From JBMOMT01 sp049324835 (GTDB lineage: Bacteria; Chloroflexota; Anaerolineae; CAYNKW01), in assembly GCA_049324835.1 (NCBI GenBank), contig JBMOMT010000030.1, forward strand, positions 1 to 64,000: 64,000 bases of DNA, read 5' to 3'. Numbering within the stretch: position 1 is the stretch's first letter; each line of letters begins with the position of its first letter. A program made the position numbers and the translations under genes. Below the pieces are notes generated by a model. It worked only from the letters and a program-made list of their open reading frames with translations, made no database searches and was not told the DNA's origin. Below, piece after piece: positions 1 to 7,740 of the stretch.

Positions 1-97
1 TCATTCTGAGCGACCAAAGGGAGCGAAGAATCTCGCTTCTGCCCAGGCGATCTCTGAAGTTAAGTGAGATTCTTCGTCGCTCTGCTCCTCAGAATGA
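1..97. repeat. Imperfect inverted repeat with TCATTCTGAG ends
   Basis: The outer ends TCATTCTGAG and CTCAGAATGA are complementary, and the inner parts (GAAGAATCTC near 26-35, GAGATTCTTC near 66-75) are also complementary, so the stretch can fold into a long imperfect hairpin. Repeats of this style are dispersed between genes in several bacterial phyla. Only one copy is seen here and the left edge may be cut by the window. Confidence 0.6.
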
Positions 98-256
98 CGC
101 GCTATGCAAAAGTGTCCGGTAGTGAAACCACAGCATGCGGGCCGTCTAACCGCAAGTTTGACATTTGAGGGCAGATCGGTGACAATTTGCCGTTGGGTGA
201 AACGCTGGCTACCCCATTTGGAGTTTCGTTGCCTCAGCAGCCTGGAGACCCACGAT

Positions 257-1528
257 TTGTCCACTAGACGTTCTGGCCTGTCTGTCCTGTCACACATACC
301 AGAGCCCGCTGCCCGGCGCATCGCTCTGCGCATCACGCCAGAGGCGGAGCGAGCTGTGCGGCGCGGGCATCCATGGTTGTTCGATCAGGCTATCTGCCAG
401 CAAAGCCGCGAGGGCCGATCCGGTGATCTGGCCGTCGTCTTTGATACCCGGCGACGTTTTCTGGCCGTGGGTCTGTACGACCCTCACTCGGCGATCCGTG
501 TGCGCATTTTGCAGCACGGCCGGCCCGCGGTCATCGACCAGGACTGGTTCAGGGGCAGGCTGGCAGCGGCGGCTCTGCGACGCGCGCCGCTGCTCCAACG
601 GCCTTTGGAGGTCGCCACCACCGGCTACCGACTCGTTCACGGCGAGAACGATGGCCTGCCAGGATTGGTCATCGACCGCTACGAGCAGACTTGTGTGCTC
701 AAACTGTACACGGCTGCCTGGATGCCCCATTTGAAGGATGTGTTATCCGCGCTGGCAGCCGTCTGCCCGGTTGAACGTCTGGTTTTGCGTCTCAGCCAGA
801 CGCTGCCAGAGCATACGCAAGACCTGTTTGGCCTGAGCGACGGCACGGTGCTGGATGGCCCCGAACTCGACGGGCCGGTGATGTTTCTGGAGAATGGATT
901 ACGCTTCGAGGCGGATCCGATTCGTGGGCAAAAAACCGGTTTCTTTTTGGATCAGCGGGACAACCGGGCGCGTGTGGAACGGCTGGCGTATGGCAAGACG
1001 GTGTTGAACGTTTTTGCGTACACGGGTGGATTTGGCGTGTATGCGGCGCGAGGCGGTGCGGCCAGAATTCTCAGCGTCGACGCCAGCCTGCCAGCGTTGC
1101 AAGTTACGATCCGCAACCTGGCGTGGAATCGACACATTCCGAACGTGGCGGCCGCCTCGCACGACATCCTGGTTGGGGATGCGTTCGAGGTGCTGACCAG
1201 GCTACGAAAGGATGCTCGCCTCTTTGACATGGTGATCGTCGATCCGCCCGCGTTTGCCAAAAAGCGAGAGCAAGAGACCCAGGCCCTCTCGGCCTACGCC
1301 AGGCTGACCCGTCTGAGTTTAGGCGTCCTGCAATCGGGCGGCACACTGGTGCAGGCATCCTGTTCCAGCCAGGTGAGTGCGGAAACTTTTTTCGAGACCG
1401 TCCATCGCGCTGCTGTGCAGGCGAGGCGTCCGTTGCGTGAACTGGAGCGCACCGCTCACGCTCTGGATCATCCGATTGGCTTCAAAGAGGGGGCCTATCT
1501 CAAATGCCTGTTTGCGCTTGCTCCTTGA
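257..1528 (+). CDS. Class I SAM-dependent rRNA methyltransferase, RlmI-like
   Basis: This enzyme is predicted to methylate a cytosine of 23S rRNA. The N-terminus holds a PUA-like RNA-binding domain (TPEAERAVRRGHPWLF). The C-terminal Rossmann methyltransferase follows, with the family signature GQKTGFFLDQRDNR, the SAM loop NVFAYTGGFGVYAA, the catalytic-type motif VDPPAF and a late Cys in QASCSSQ. The frame is open from an ATG at 104, but homology begins only near 300. A TTG at 257 with GGAG nine bases upstream gives a normal N-terminus, so I prefer it; the start remains uncertain. The exact target base (RlmI or a related RlmK/RlmO-type activity) cannot be told from sequence. It is followed closely by the ssnA-like gene, which has its own promoter. 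Confidence 0.82.
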   Translation: MSTRRSGLSVLSHIPEPAARRIALRITPEAERAVRRGHPWLFDQAICQQSREGRSGDLAVVFDTRRRFLAVGLYDPHSAIRVRILQHGRPAVIDQDWFRGRLAAAALRRAPLLQRPLEVATTGYRLVHGENDGLPGLVIDRYEQTCVLKLYTAAWMPHLKDVLSALAAVCPVERLVLRLSQTLPEHTQDLFGLSDGTVLDGPELDGPVMFLENGLRFEADPIRGQKTGFFLDQRDNRARVERLAYGKTVLNVFAYTGGFGVYAARGGAARILSVDASLPALQVTIRNLAWNRHIPNVAAASHDILVGDAFEVLTRLRKDARLFDMVIVDPPAFAKKREQETQALSAYARLTRLSLGVLQSGGTLVQASCSSQVSAETFFETVHRAAVQARRPLRELERTAHALDHPIGFKEGAYLKCLFALAP

Positions 1529-1558
1529 GCGCCAATTCCTGGCCGGAGAGATACTCTC

Positions 1559-1587
1559 TTGCGCGGGGCTGCAAAATCTGCTACAAT
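1559..1587 (+). promoter_or_regulatory. Promoter of the SsnA-like gene
   Basis: TTGCGC at 1559-1564 and TACAAT at 1582-1587 are separated by 17 bp, with a TG one base ahead of the -10 element. The same TTGCNN/TACAAT pattern precedes trmD and the Ser/Thr kinase at 48017. Confidence 0.6.
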
Positions 1588-1623
1588 TGCCCCATCGCGC
1601 CGACATAAAACGAGAGGCAGAAA

Positions 1624-2952
1624 ATGTTGATCCTGGGTGGCACGCTGGCCACGATGGACGAGCAAAACCGATTGATCCCTGACGGCGCGCTGCTCATTCG
1701 GGGCGACCGCATCGTCAGAGCAGGCGCAGCCTCCGAGTTGCGCGCCCATCACCCTGACGAAGAGGTGCTGGACGCCGAGGGCCGGCTGATCATGCCGGGC
1801 CTGATCTGCGCCCACACCCATTTCTACGGCGCGTTTGCGCGCGGCATGGCGATCCCCGGCGAAGCGCCGGCCAACTTTTCCCAGATCCTGGAGCGTCTGT
1901 GGTGGCGGCTGGACAAAGCACTGGACGAAGAAGCCATCCGTTACAGCGCTCTCGTCTGCCTGCTGGATGCCATACGACACGGCACCACCACCCTCATCGA
2001 TCATCATGCCAGCCCCAATGCCATCGACGGTTCGTTGGATGTGATCGCCGAGGCGGTGCGCCAGGCCGGCGTGCGGGCCAGCCTGTGTTACGAGCTGACC
2101 GACCGCGACGGTCCGGAGCGGCGACGGGCCGGCATCGCCGAGAACGTGCGTTTTATCAAATGTTTGCAGGCGCGGCAGGAGCCGTTGCTGGGGGCCAGTT
2201 TCGGTCTGCATGCCTCATTGACCCTGTCTGAAGAGACGCTGCACGAGGCGCTGGCGGCGGCAGAGCCATTGGGCGTTGGTTTTCACATCCACGTAGCCGA
2301 GGACGTGGTCGATCAGCGCGACAGCCAACGGCGCAGCGGCGTGCGGGTGGTGGAGCGATTGCGCCGCCACGGCATTTTGGGCCCCAAGACGCTCGCCGCC
2401 CACTGTGTCCACGTGGACGATGCCGAGATCGAGATTCTGCGCCGCAGCGGTGCTCGTGTGGTGCACAACCCACGCTCCAACATGAACAACGCCGTCGGCG
2501 CGGCGCGGCTGGGTGATCTGCTGGCGCAGGGCATCCGGGTGGGTCTGGGCAACGATGGTTTTTCCAACAACATGTTCACCGAGATGCACGCGGCCTATCT
2601 GGTTCACAAGATGGCGCAGGCCGATCCTCGGGCCATGCCCGCCGATGTGCTGCTGCGTATGGTTTTTGACCACAACGCCGAAATTGCGAGCCTCTTTTTT
2701 CCCGGCCCGCTGGGACAGCTCGTGCCGGGTGCGCTGGCCGATATCATCCTGGTCGATTATTTTCCTCCCACCCCTCTCAGTGACGGCAACCTGCCGTGGC
2801 ACCTGGTTTTCGGCGTCGATGGCAGCGGTGTGGATACCACCATCGTCGGCGGGCGGGTGTTGATGCGTCACCGTGAGCTGTTGACGCTCGATGAAAAAGC
2901 CATCAGCGCCCGCGCCCGCCAGCTTGCGGCGGCAGTGTGGCAGCGGTTGTAG
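1624..2952 (+). CDS. ssnA: SsnA-like amidohydrolase (chlorohydrolase/deaminase family)
   Basis: This is a metal-dependent hydrolase of the amidohydrolase superfamily, 442 residues, the usual size. The metal ligands are visible in order: HTHFYG near residue 62, HIHVAE near 225, AHCVH near 258 and the catalytic Asp in GNDGFSNNMF near 307. GNDGFSNNMF resembles the SsnA subgroup more than guanine deaminase or TRZ/ATZ enzymes. SsnA proteins are typically encoded with molybdenum hydroxylases, often selenium-dependent ones. Here a matching FAD subunit lies at 6542 and a fused FeS/Mo subunit at 13279. The substrate is unknown; a purine or other N-heterocycle is inferred. A Ca2+/H+ antiporter gene follows after 35 bp and may be co-transcribed. 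Confidence 0.75.
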   Translation: MLILGGTLATMDEQNRLIPDGALLIRGDRIVRAGAASELRAHHPDEEVLDAEGRLIMPGLICAHTHFYGAFARGMAIPGEAPANFSQILERLWWRLDKALDEEAIRYSALVCLLDAIRHGTTTLIDHHASPNAIDGSLDVIAEAVRQAGVRASLCYELTDRDGPERRRAGIAENVRFIKCLQARQEPLLGASFGLHASLTLSEETLHEALAAAEPLGVGFHIHVAEDVVDQRDSQRRSGVRVVERLRRHGILGPKTLAAHCVHVDDAEIEILRRSGARVVHNPRSNMNNAVGAARLGDLLAQGIRVGLGNDGFSNNMFTEMHAAYLVHKMAQADPRAMPADVLLRMVFDHNAEIASLFFPGPLGQLVPGALADIILVDYFPPTPLSDGNLPWHLVFGVDGSGVDTTIVGGRVLMRHRELLTLDEKAISARARQLAAAVWQRL

Positions 2953-2987
2953 CCGTTTGAAGCGACCCGCGAGAAAAGGAGAGACCG

Positions 2988-4064
2988 TTGAAGTACATCT
3001 ATGCCCTGCTTATCTTTGTTCCCCTGGCTGTGATCGCCGAGCTGGCGCATTGGAGCCCCGGATTGATCCTGGTTTTCTCGGCGCTGGGCATGATCCCGCT
3101 GGCCGGGCTTTTGGGTGAAGCCACCGAAGAGCTGGCCGCACTCACCGGCCCCAAGATGGGTGGCTTTCTGAATGCCACCTTGGGCAACGCCGCCGAGTTG
3201 ATCATCACCATCGTGGCGTTGAAGGCCGGGCAGGTGACGCTGGTCAAGGCCTCTATCACCGGCTCGATTCTGGGCAACCTGTTGTTGATCCTGGGTTTCA
3301 GCATGTTGTTAGGCGGATTCAAGAACGGTTTTCTGCGTTTCGATCGCACCCTGGCCGGCGTCAGCGCCACCATGATGATCCTGGCCGTTATCGGCCTCAT
3401 CGTGCCGACTGTCTTTGAGGCCTTTCATGGCCCCGATCACCTGGCCGAGGACCTGGAGGCGTTGAGCCTGGGTGTGGCCGGGGTGTTATTGTTGTTATAC
3501 GTGTTGAGCGTGGTTTTCACCTTTACCGCAGATTTTATGGGCCGGGAGCCGGGCACTGTTGTCCCTGGCGACGAGATTCGCCGGCACAAAGCGGCGTGGA
3601 GCCTGCCGCGCTCGGCGAGTGTGTTGGCCGGTGCGACGTTGGCCATCGTTTTCCTGAGCGAGTTTCTGGTGGGCGCAGTGGAGCCGGTGGTCCATGACTG
3701 GGGCATCAGCGAGTTCTTTTTGGGCATCATCCTGGTGCCCATCGTGGGCAACGTGGCCGAGCACCTGGTGGGTGTGCAGATGGCGATCAAGAATCGTATG
3801 GATCTCTCACTCTCGATTTCGTTGGGCTCCAGCATGCAGATCGCTCTTTTTGTGGCCCCGTTGCTGGTTTTCGTGAGCCTTTTCGTGGGCCCGCAGCCGA
3901 TGAACCTCTATTTTCATACTTTTGAGGTGGTCGCGTTGGGCGTCTCGGTGCTCATCGCGGCACTGGTTTCACTGGACGGTGAATCGCACTGGCTGGAAGG
4001 GGCGCAGCTCCTGGCAGTTTATACGATTTTGGGCATTGCCTTCTTTTTCCTGCCCACCGGTTAG
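2988..4064 (+). CDS. cax: Ca2+/H+ antiporter (CaCA superfamily, CAX type)
   Basis: This is an inner-membrane cation/proton exchanger of 358 residues with about eleven hydrophobic segments. The two inverted alpha-repeats that form the transport site are clear: GNAAELIITIVALKAG near residue 68 and GNVAEHLVGVQMAIKNR near residue 255. A charged loop in the middle (GREPGTVVPGDEIRRHK) separates the two halves. The start is a TTG at 2988, set by AAAAGGAGAG just upstream; there is no nearby ATG. It sits 35 bp behind the amidohydrolase, but a functional link is not obvious. Confidence 0.88.
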   Translation: MKYIYALLIFVPLAVIAELAHWSPGLILVFSALGMIPLAGLLGEATEELAALTGPKMGGFLNATLGNAAELIITIVALKAGQVTLVKASITGSILGNLLLILGFSMLLGGFKNGFLRFDRTLAGVSATMMILAVIGLIVPTVFEAFHGPDHLAEDLEALSLGVAGVLLLLYVLSVVFTFTADFMGREPGTVVPGDEIRRHKAAWSLPRSASVLAGATLAIVFLSEFLVGAVEPVVHDWGISEFFLGIILVPIVGNVAEHLVGVQMAIKNRMDLSLSISLGSSMQIALFVAPLLVFVSLFVGPQPMNLYFHTFEVVALGVSVLIAALVSLDGESHWLEGAQLLAVYTILGIAFFFLPTG

Positions 4065-4149
4065 TACTACAACCGCAGATAGCAGCAGGGAGGATCGGGA
4101 AAGGTGCGACGCACTCGAGCGATCGGGCGACGCCAGGTTGGGTGGTACA

Positions 4150-4623
4150 ATGGTCGGTGACAAAAGTCCCAAGCAGGGAAAACATTCACGCACTGTAACG
4201 TCGATTCAATTCGTCTCGATCATCCTGATCACGGTTGGGTTGTCCATCGTGCTGGATCTGGGCCATCGCGCGGCGGTCAATGCCGGCCTGGAGCGCGAGT
4301 CGCAACAGTTGGCGTGGGAGGTAGCCACACTGGAGGCTGAGCAGGCGGATCTCACGGCCCGCCAGCAGCAGGTGCAGACCGACGAATACGTCGCCGAGTG
4401 GGCGCGAACCGAGGGTCGGATGGTTCAGGTGGGTGAGACGCCGGTGGTGCCGCTGCCGGCGCAAGGCCCGCCGCCCGCCGCCGATAGCTCGTCTGGGCAG
4501 TCTTTGGCGGAAGAGCCGGTTTCTTTTGTGGTCGAGCCGGCAGCGACGAGCCACTGGCAAGAGTGGTGGCAGTTCTTTTTTGCCTCGGATGTAGAGCCGG
4601 TTGACCAGCCATCGGGTCGTTGA
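4150..4623 (+). CDS. FtsB/DivIC-like septum formation initiator protein
   Basis: A short bitopic membrane protein of 157 residues: basic N-terminus, one TM helix (residues ~18-36, SIQFVSIILITVGLSIVLDL), then a coiled coil (ESQQLAWEVATLEAEQADLTARQQQ) ending in DEYVAEWARTEGRMVQVGE. This is the layout of the FtsB/DivIC family, in which the YVAEWAR stretch corresponds to the conserved segment after the coiled coil. The Pro-rich and acidic C-terminal 65 residues are an extension. The frame is open much further upstream, over the antiporter gene, but the ATG at 4150 fits the domain boundary. Its ribosome binding site is weak. A divisome role is inferred from architecture only. Confidence 0.68.
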   Translation: MVGDKSPKQGKHSRTVTSIQFVSIILITVGLSIVLDLGHRAAVNAGLERESQQLAWEVATLEAEQADLTARQQQVQTDEYVAEWARTEGRMVQVGETPVVPLPAQGPPPAADSSSGQSLAEEPVSFVVEPAATSHWQEWWQFFFASDVEPVDQPSGR

Positions 4624-4735
4624 CCGCCCGGACGCTTTGATGACCACAACGGGTAGCGTGCGAGCTGGGCCAGATCGTCGCATGTTGTAGGGCGCACGAG
4701 GGGCGAATGTGCCTGATGGGGGGACTGTGGGGCGT

Positions 4736-4764
4736 TTGACTTGAAAGCGGGATTGTAGTATAAT
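4736..4764 (+). promoter_or_regulatory. Promoter of tRNA-fMet
   Basis: TTGACT at 4736-4741 and a perfect TATAAT at 4759-4764 with a 17-bp spacer, placing the start of transcription just before the tRNA at 4776. Confidence 0.8.
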
Positions 4765-4775
4765 CCGCCTCACGA

Positions 4776-4847
4776 TGCGGGGTAGAGCAGAGGCAGCTCG
4801 TCGGGCTCATAACCCGGAGGTCTCAGGTTCGAATCCTGACCCCGCTA
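4776..4847 (+). tRNA. Initiator tRNA-fMet (CAT)
   Basis: A full cloverleaf can be drawn: acceptor stem, 4-bp D stem GAGC/GCTC, anticodon arm TCGGG-CTCATAA-CCCGG and T arm TCAGG-TTCGAAT-CCTGA. Two initiator hallmarks are present: three consecutive G-C pairs at the base of the anticodon loop, and a mismatched first acceptor pair (T1 opposite T72). The discriminator is A. The mismatch in E. coli is C1-A72, so T-T is an unusual variant. CCA is not encoded. Confidence 0.92.
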
Positions 4848-4853
4848 TGAGAA

Positions 4854-4888
4854 GGCCATGTTCGCCGGGAAGCGAACATGGCCTTTTT
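4854..4888 (+). terminator. Rho-independent terminator after tRNA-fMet
   Basis: Perfect 12-bp stem GGCCATGTTCGC/GCGAACATGGCC with a 6-base loop, followed by TTTTT, starting seven bases after the tRNA end. Confidence 0.9.
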
Positions 4889-4903
4889 CACTACCGACGG
4901 TAT

Positions 4904-4931
4904 TTGACAAAGCCGCGCTTTGAGGTATAAT
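4904..4931 (+). promoter_or_regulatory. Near-consensus promoter for the leader ORF/rsgA
   Basis: Perfect TTGACA (4904-4909) and perfect TATAAT (4926-4931) with a 16-bp spacer. This is the strongest-looking promoter in the window and lies about 310 bp before the rsgA start. Confidence 0.85.
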
Positions 4932-4980
4932 CCTGCCACACTCGAGTGATATTCACCAGCCGATGAAAGGAGGCAGCGTG

Positions 4981-5061
4981 ATGACACAATCCAAGACTCT
5001 TGTGAGCGACGTTTCAGGCGTCGATCTTGTCGGCTGTCTCCTGGCAGGGGAAGGTCTGTAG
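4981..5061 (+). CDS. 26-residue leader ORF upstream of rsgA
   Basis: A short ORF (MTQSKTLVSDVSG...) follows a strong Shine-Dalgarno AAAGGAGG spaced seven bases from ATG 4981; in-frame GTG 4978 and ATG 4963 are alternatives. It lies about 45 bp downstream of a near-consensus promoter and ends directly at a small hairpin, followed by two terminator-like hairpins before rsgA. I recognise no family. The position suggests a regulatory leader peptide, but it shows no obvious run of one amino acid. It could also be a small protein or just the translated start of a small RNA. Confidence 0.5.
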   Translation: MTQSKTLVSDVSGVDLVGCLLAGEGL

Positions 5062-5089
5062 CGCAGGGTTCTGCGTTGTGACTATAGTT

Positions 5090-5146
5090 CCAACGAGTTG
5101 CCTGGGTCACGAGTTGGCAAGATCGCGCCACTCGTGGCTTTTTGTT
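5090..5146 (+). promoter_or_regulatory. Attenuator-like hairpin in the rsgA leader
   Basis: GTCACGAGTTGGC (5106-5118) pairs with GCCACTCGTGGC (5127-5138), with one bulged T, and is followed by TTTTTGTTG. CCAAC at 5090-5094 is complementary to GTTGG (5113-5117) within the 5' arm, so a mutually exclusive antiterminator pairing can be drawn. A small hairpin (GCGCAG/CTGCGT, 5061-5076) precedes it. Confidence 0.5.
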
Positions 5147-5182
5147 GTGAGGCAATTCTGATATTGCCGCAGTGTGTGTCTG

Positions 5183-5220
5183 GAGGCCACGAGCAAAAGG
5201 TTTCGTGGCCTCTTTTTTTT
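5183..5220 (+). terminator. Strong Rho-independent terminator before rsgA
   Basis: Perfect 10-bp stem GAGGCCACGA/TCGTGGCCTC, 10-base loop and eight Ts. It ends 21 bases before the rsgA start codon and would cut off most transcripts from the promoter at 4904 unless bypassed. Confidence 0.85.
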
Positions 5221-5241
5221 CACCGTTGTGGAGGAACAAAC

Positions 5242-6423
5242 GTGCCGACTCGTGAAGAACGACAATGGCAGCATTACCGTAAGAACAAAACAATGCGCCA
5301 GGTACGCAAACAGATCAAACGTAATCGCAAAACCAAACCGCCACGTCGCCGCGACTGGATGGCGCTGGATGCCGAAGAGCTCGATGGCTCTGTTCAGACT
5401 GAACGGGTCATGCCGCGCGGCGAGCGTGAGCGGCGGCAAAAACTGATGTCGATGGCGCTGGCGACTGTGGAGGAGGAAACGGTTCTCGATTCGATCCCGC
5501 CGCAAGAGGACTCGCCGCCGCCGCATGGTGTGATCGTCCAGGTGAGCAGTGGTCTGTGTCGGGTCGATCTCGCTGGGCAGGAAATCCTGTGCGGCCTGCG
5601 GGGGTCGCTCAGCGCCGAGGACAGTGGTTTCACCAACGTCGTGGCCGTTGGCGATCGGGTGATCGTATCGCTGAACGGCTCCGACCGGGGTGTGGTGGAG
5701 CTGGTGTTACCACGCCAGAGCGCCCTGACACGCCCCGATCCGTTCTACCAGCACCTGCAACAGGTTGTGGTGGCCAATGCCGATCAACTGCTCATCGTTG
5801 CCTCGTGGCGTGAGCCGGCCTTGTGGTTCGAGCTGGTGGATCGTTACCTCATCACCGCCGCGCGCAACAGCCTCAGGCCGATCATCTGTATCAACAAGAT
5901 CGATCTGAGCCGGGAGCCGGGTGATTACCAGGCTGAGCTAATACCATACTGCGAATTGGGTTACCAGGTATTGTACACCAGCGCCGTCACCGGCCAGGGT
6001 CTGTCTGACCTGCGGCAGGCGCTGCGCGGGCAGATTACCGTCCTGGCAGGCATGTCGGGAGTGGGCAAGTCGTCACTGCTGAATGTCTTGCAGCCAGGGT
6101 TCGACATCTATACTCAGGAGGTGAGTGATTACAGCCGTGAGGGCCGTCATACCACCACTCAGGTGACCATGTTGCCGCTGGACGGCGGAGGTTTTGTGGT
6201 GGACACACCCGGCATCCGCGAGTTTGGCCTGGCCGGCCTGCGGCGTGTCGAGCTGACCGCCTTTTACCCGGAAATCGCGCGCCTTGAGGCGCAGTGTCGT
6301 TTCGGCGACTGTTCTCACACCCACGAACCGGGTTGCGCTGTCAAGGCCGGCCTGCGGCAGGGTCAGATATCGCAGACGCGCTATCACAGTTTTCGCCGTA
6401 TTCTCGATTCTCTGCCGGCTTGA
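5242..6423 (+). CDS. rsgA: Ribosome small-subunit-dependent GTPase A (RsgA/YjeQ)
   Basis: A circularly permuted GTPase that helps mature the 30S ribosomal subunit. After an OB-fold region (VIVQVSSGLCRVDLAGQEI) the G motifs appear in permuted order: G4 INKIDL, then G1 GMSGVGKSS, then G3 DTPGIREFG. The zinc finger CRFGDCSHTHEPGC closes the protein. The start GTG 5242 has GGAGG nine bases upstream; the frame is open to 5098, but that part lies across the leader hairpins. About 85 residues precede the OB fold, including a very basic run (KQIKRNRKTKPPRRR), longer than in E. coli, possibly an extra rRNA contact. The leader ORF and two hairpins upstream suggest transcript attenuation. Confidence 0.92.
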   Translation: MPTREERQWQHYRKNKTMRQVRKQIKRNRKTKPPRRRDWMALDAEELDGSVQTERVMPRGERERRQKLMSMALATVEEETVLDSIPPQEDSPPPHGVIVQVSSGLCRVDLAGQEILCGLRGSLSAEDSGFTNVVAVGDRVIVSLNGSDRGVVELVLPRQSALTRPDPFYQHLQQVVVANADQLLIVASWREPALWFELVDRYLITAARNSLRPIICINKIDLSREPGDYQAELIPYCELGYQVLYTSAVTGQGLSDLRQALRGQITVLAGMSGVGKSSLLNVLQPGFDIYTQEVSDYSREGRHTTTQVTMLPLDGGGFVVDTPGIREFGLAGLRRVELTAFYPEIARLEAQCRFGDCSHTHEPGCAVKAGLRQGQISQTRYHSFRRILDSLPA

Positions 6424-6443
6424 AAGCCGTGCCCACCGGAAAA

Positions 6444-6473
6444 GCCAGACGTTTTGGGCGTCTGGCTTTTTTT
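6444..6473 (+). terminator. Rho-independent terminator after rsgA
   Basis: Stem GCCAGACG/CGTCTGGC with a 7-base loop and a run of seven Ts. The T tract abuts the -35 box of the next promoter. Confidence 0.88.
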
Positions 6474-6474
6474 A

Positions 6475-6503
6475 TTGACAAATCTATCAGGTTGTGCTAC
6501 CAT
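6475..6503 (+). promoter_or_regulatory. Promoter of the FAD-subunit gene
   Basis: Perfect TTGACA at 6475-6480, 17-bp spacer, then TACCAT at 6498-6503 preceded by TG one base upstream (extended -10). Confidence 0.65.
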
Positions 6504-6541
6504 GAACTCAAAATGGCCTTAACCCGGCCAGGAGGTGCGAC

Positions 6542-7399
6542 ATGGCGCGTGTGCAAACCTACCATCGACCGCAGACGCTGGCGGAGGCCCTGACGCTGTT
6601 GGCCCGATCCGGCTGGACCGGCGCGCCACTGGCCGGCGGCACGGCGCTGGTGCCGCGCCTGGTACGGGCGGATAACACAGTCCAGGCCGTGATCGATTTG
6701 AGTGACCTGGGTTTGGATGCCATCACCTGCCAGGATGGCTGGCTGCGGTTGGGGGCCACGGCGACGCTGGCCGACGTGACGGAGAACGAGGTCTGCGTGT
6801 CGGTGGCCGGCGGTCTGCTGGACCGCGCCGCGCGAATGAGCGCCACCGTCAACGTGCGCAACGCCGCCACCGTGGGCGGAACCGTGGCCGCAGGCGATCC
6901 TGCCTCGGCGTTTCTGCTGGCGCTGCTTTTGCTGGATGCCGAGGTGCTGATCCAGACCCTCGGCGGTGAGTTTACCATGCCCCTGGGCGGTTTTTTACAC
7001 GCGCCAGCCCAGGCGCTGAACGGTAGCCTGCTGACAGAGGTGCGCCTCGCGCTGCCGAACGATCAGGTGGGCGCGGGTCTGGCGCGTCTGGGCCGCACGC
7101 CTCAGGATCGGCCCATCGTGATGGCGGCGGCGTTGCTGGCGCGAGAGGGCAGTGTGGCGGCGCGGCTGCGTCTGGCGCTCGGCGGCGTGGCCGGCGTGCC
7201 TGTCCGGGCGACGACTGTCGAAGAGGCGTTGACGGGCCGGCCGTTCACCGCTGAAGCCCTGGCCGGGGCGCTGACAGGCTGGGCGGCGCTGCTGAAGCCG
7301 CCGGGTGATTTCCGCGGCAGCGCCGAATACCGGCGGGTGATGGCGCCGATTTTGGCCCGGCGCGCGCTGCAGGAGGCGTGGGTCAGGGCGCGCAGTTGA
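6542..7399 (+). CDS. Molybdenum hydroxylase FAD-binding subunit (XdhB/CoxM family)
   Basis: This is the flavin subunit that passes electrons from the FeS clusters of a xanthine-dehydrogenase-type enzyme to the acceptor; 285 residues, normal for the family. The FAD pyrophosphate-binding motifs are PLAGGTAL near residue 29 and TVGGTVAAGDPASAF near residue 113. The C-terminal CO dehydrogenase flavoprotein domain follows (RLRLALGGVAGVPVRA). The start ATG has GGAGG seven bases upstream and its own promoter. The matching FeS/Mo polypeptide lies 5.9 kb downstream at 13279, behind a sensor kinase, an unusual split of subunits normally encoded side by side. Similar to E. coli YgfM. Confidence 0.85.
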   Translation: MARVQTYHRPQTLAEALTLLARSGWTGAPLAGGTALVPRLVRADNTVQAVIDLSDLGLDAITCQDGWLRLGATATLADVTENEVCVSVAGGLLDRAARMSATVNVRNAATVGGTVAAGDPASAFLLALLLLDAEVLIQTLGGEFTMPLGGFLHAPAQALNGSLLTEVRLALPNDQVGAGLARLGRTPQDRPIVMAAALLAREGSVAARLRLALGGVAGVPVRATTVEEALTGRPFTAEALAGALTGWAALLKPPGDFRGSAEYRRVMAPILARRALQEAWVRARS

Positions 7400-7452
7400 G
7401 CGCATTTCCCTGCCTGAGCGGTAAGAGTTCCGAACCCTGTACCTGTCCGGTA

Positions 7453-7537
7453 CCCTTGTCCTGGCCCCTTGTCCTGGCCCCTTGTCCTGTCCGGACAAGG
7501 ACAGGGCGGACAAGGACAGGGCGGACGAGGACAGAGC
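7453..7537. repeat. Two opposed tandem arrays forming a cruciform
   Basis: Three 13-bp units (CCCTTGTCCTGGC, third variant) at 7453-7491 are followed by three 15-bp units (GGACAAGGACAGGGC, third variant) at 7493-7537. CCTTGTCC on the left is complementary to GGACAAGG on the right, so the arrays can fold on each other. No protein-coding signal is seen between 7400 and 7740; the rest is the element at 7606-7724. Confidence 0.8.
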
Positions 7538-7605
7538 AGGACAGGTGTTTGTTTGGGAGTGGCCCACGCGGCGGCCAAAAACCACCCCACCAAGACTCGT
7601 GAAAA

Positions 7606-7724
7606 AATCCTTCCACCCTCCCGCAGGTTTAGGCGCTTTTGAGCCAGAGAACATCATCCTGGTGAATGCAGCGCTTCATAGATATGACCTGTGATAACCT
7701 GCGGGAGGGTAGGCTGGGCGTTAC
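7606..7724 (+). mobile_element. MITE-like element, copy A (degenerate left end)
   Basis: The core and right end match the copies at 18547 and 58587. Right end CCTGCGGGAGGGTAGG...GTTAC and left ACCCTCCCGCAGG are inverted repeats, but the terminal nine bases on the left have diverged, as has the right end (GGGCGTTAC instead of GAGCAGTTAC). No 8-bp duplication is visible. It ends immediately before the ribosome binding site of the sensor kinase gene, so it forms that gene's 5' leader. Confidence 0.75.
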
Positions 7725-7740
7725 GAGGAGGGAATGGCTC

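Noticed and set aside
7453..7537. Possible CRISPR array
   Set aside because: Units are 13 and 15 bp without unique spacers, and there are no cas genes in the window.
7666..7740. Extended N-terminus of the sensor kinase read from inside the mobile element
   Set aside because: A good ribosome binding site lies just before ATG 7741, where the first membrane helix starts; the same element sequence gives a similar spurious extension (to 18606) of the AIM24 gene.
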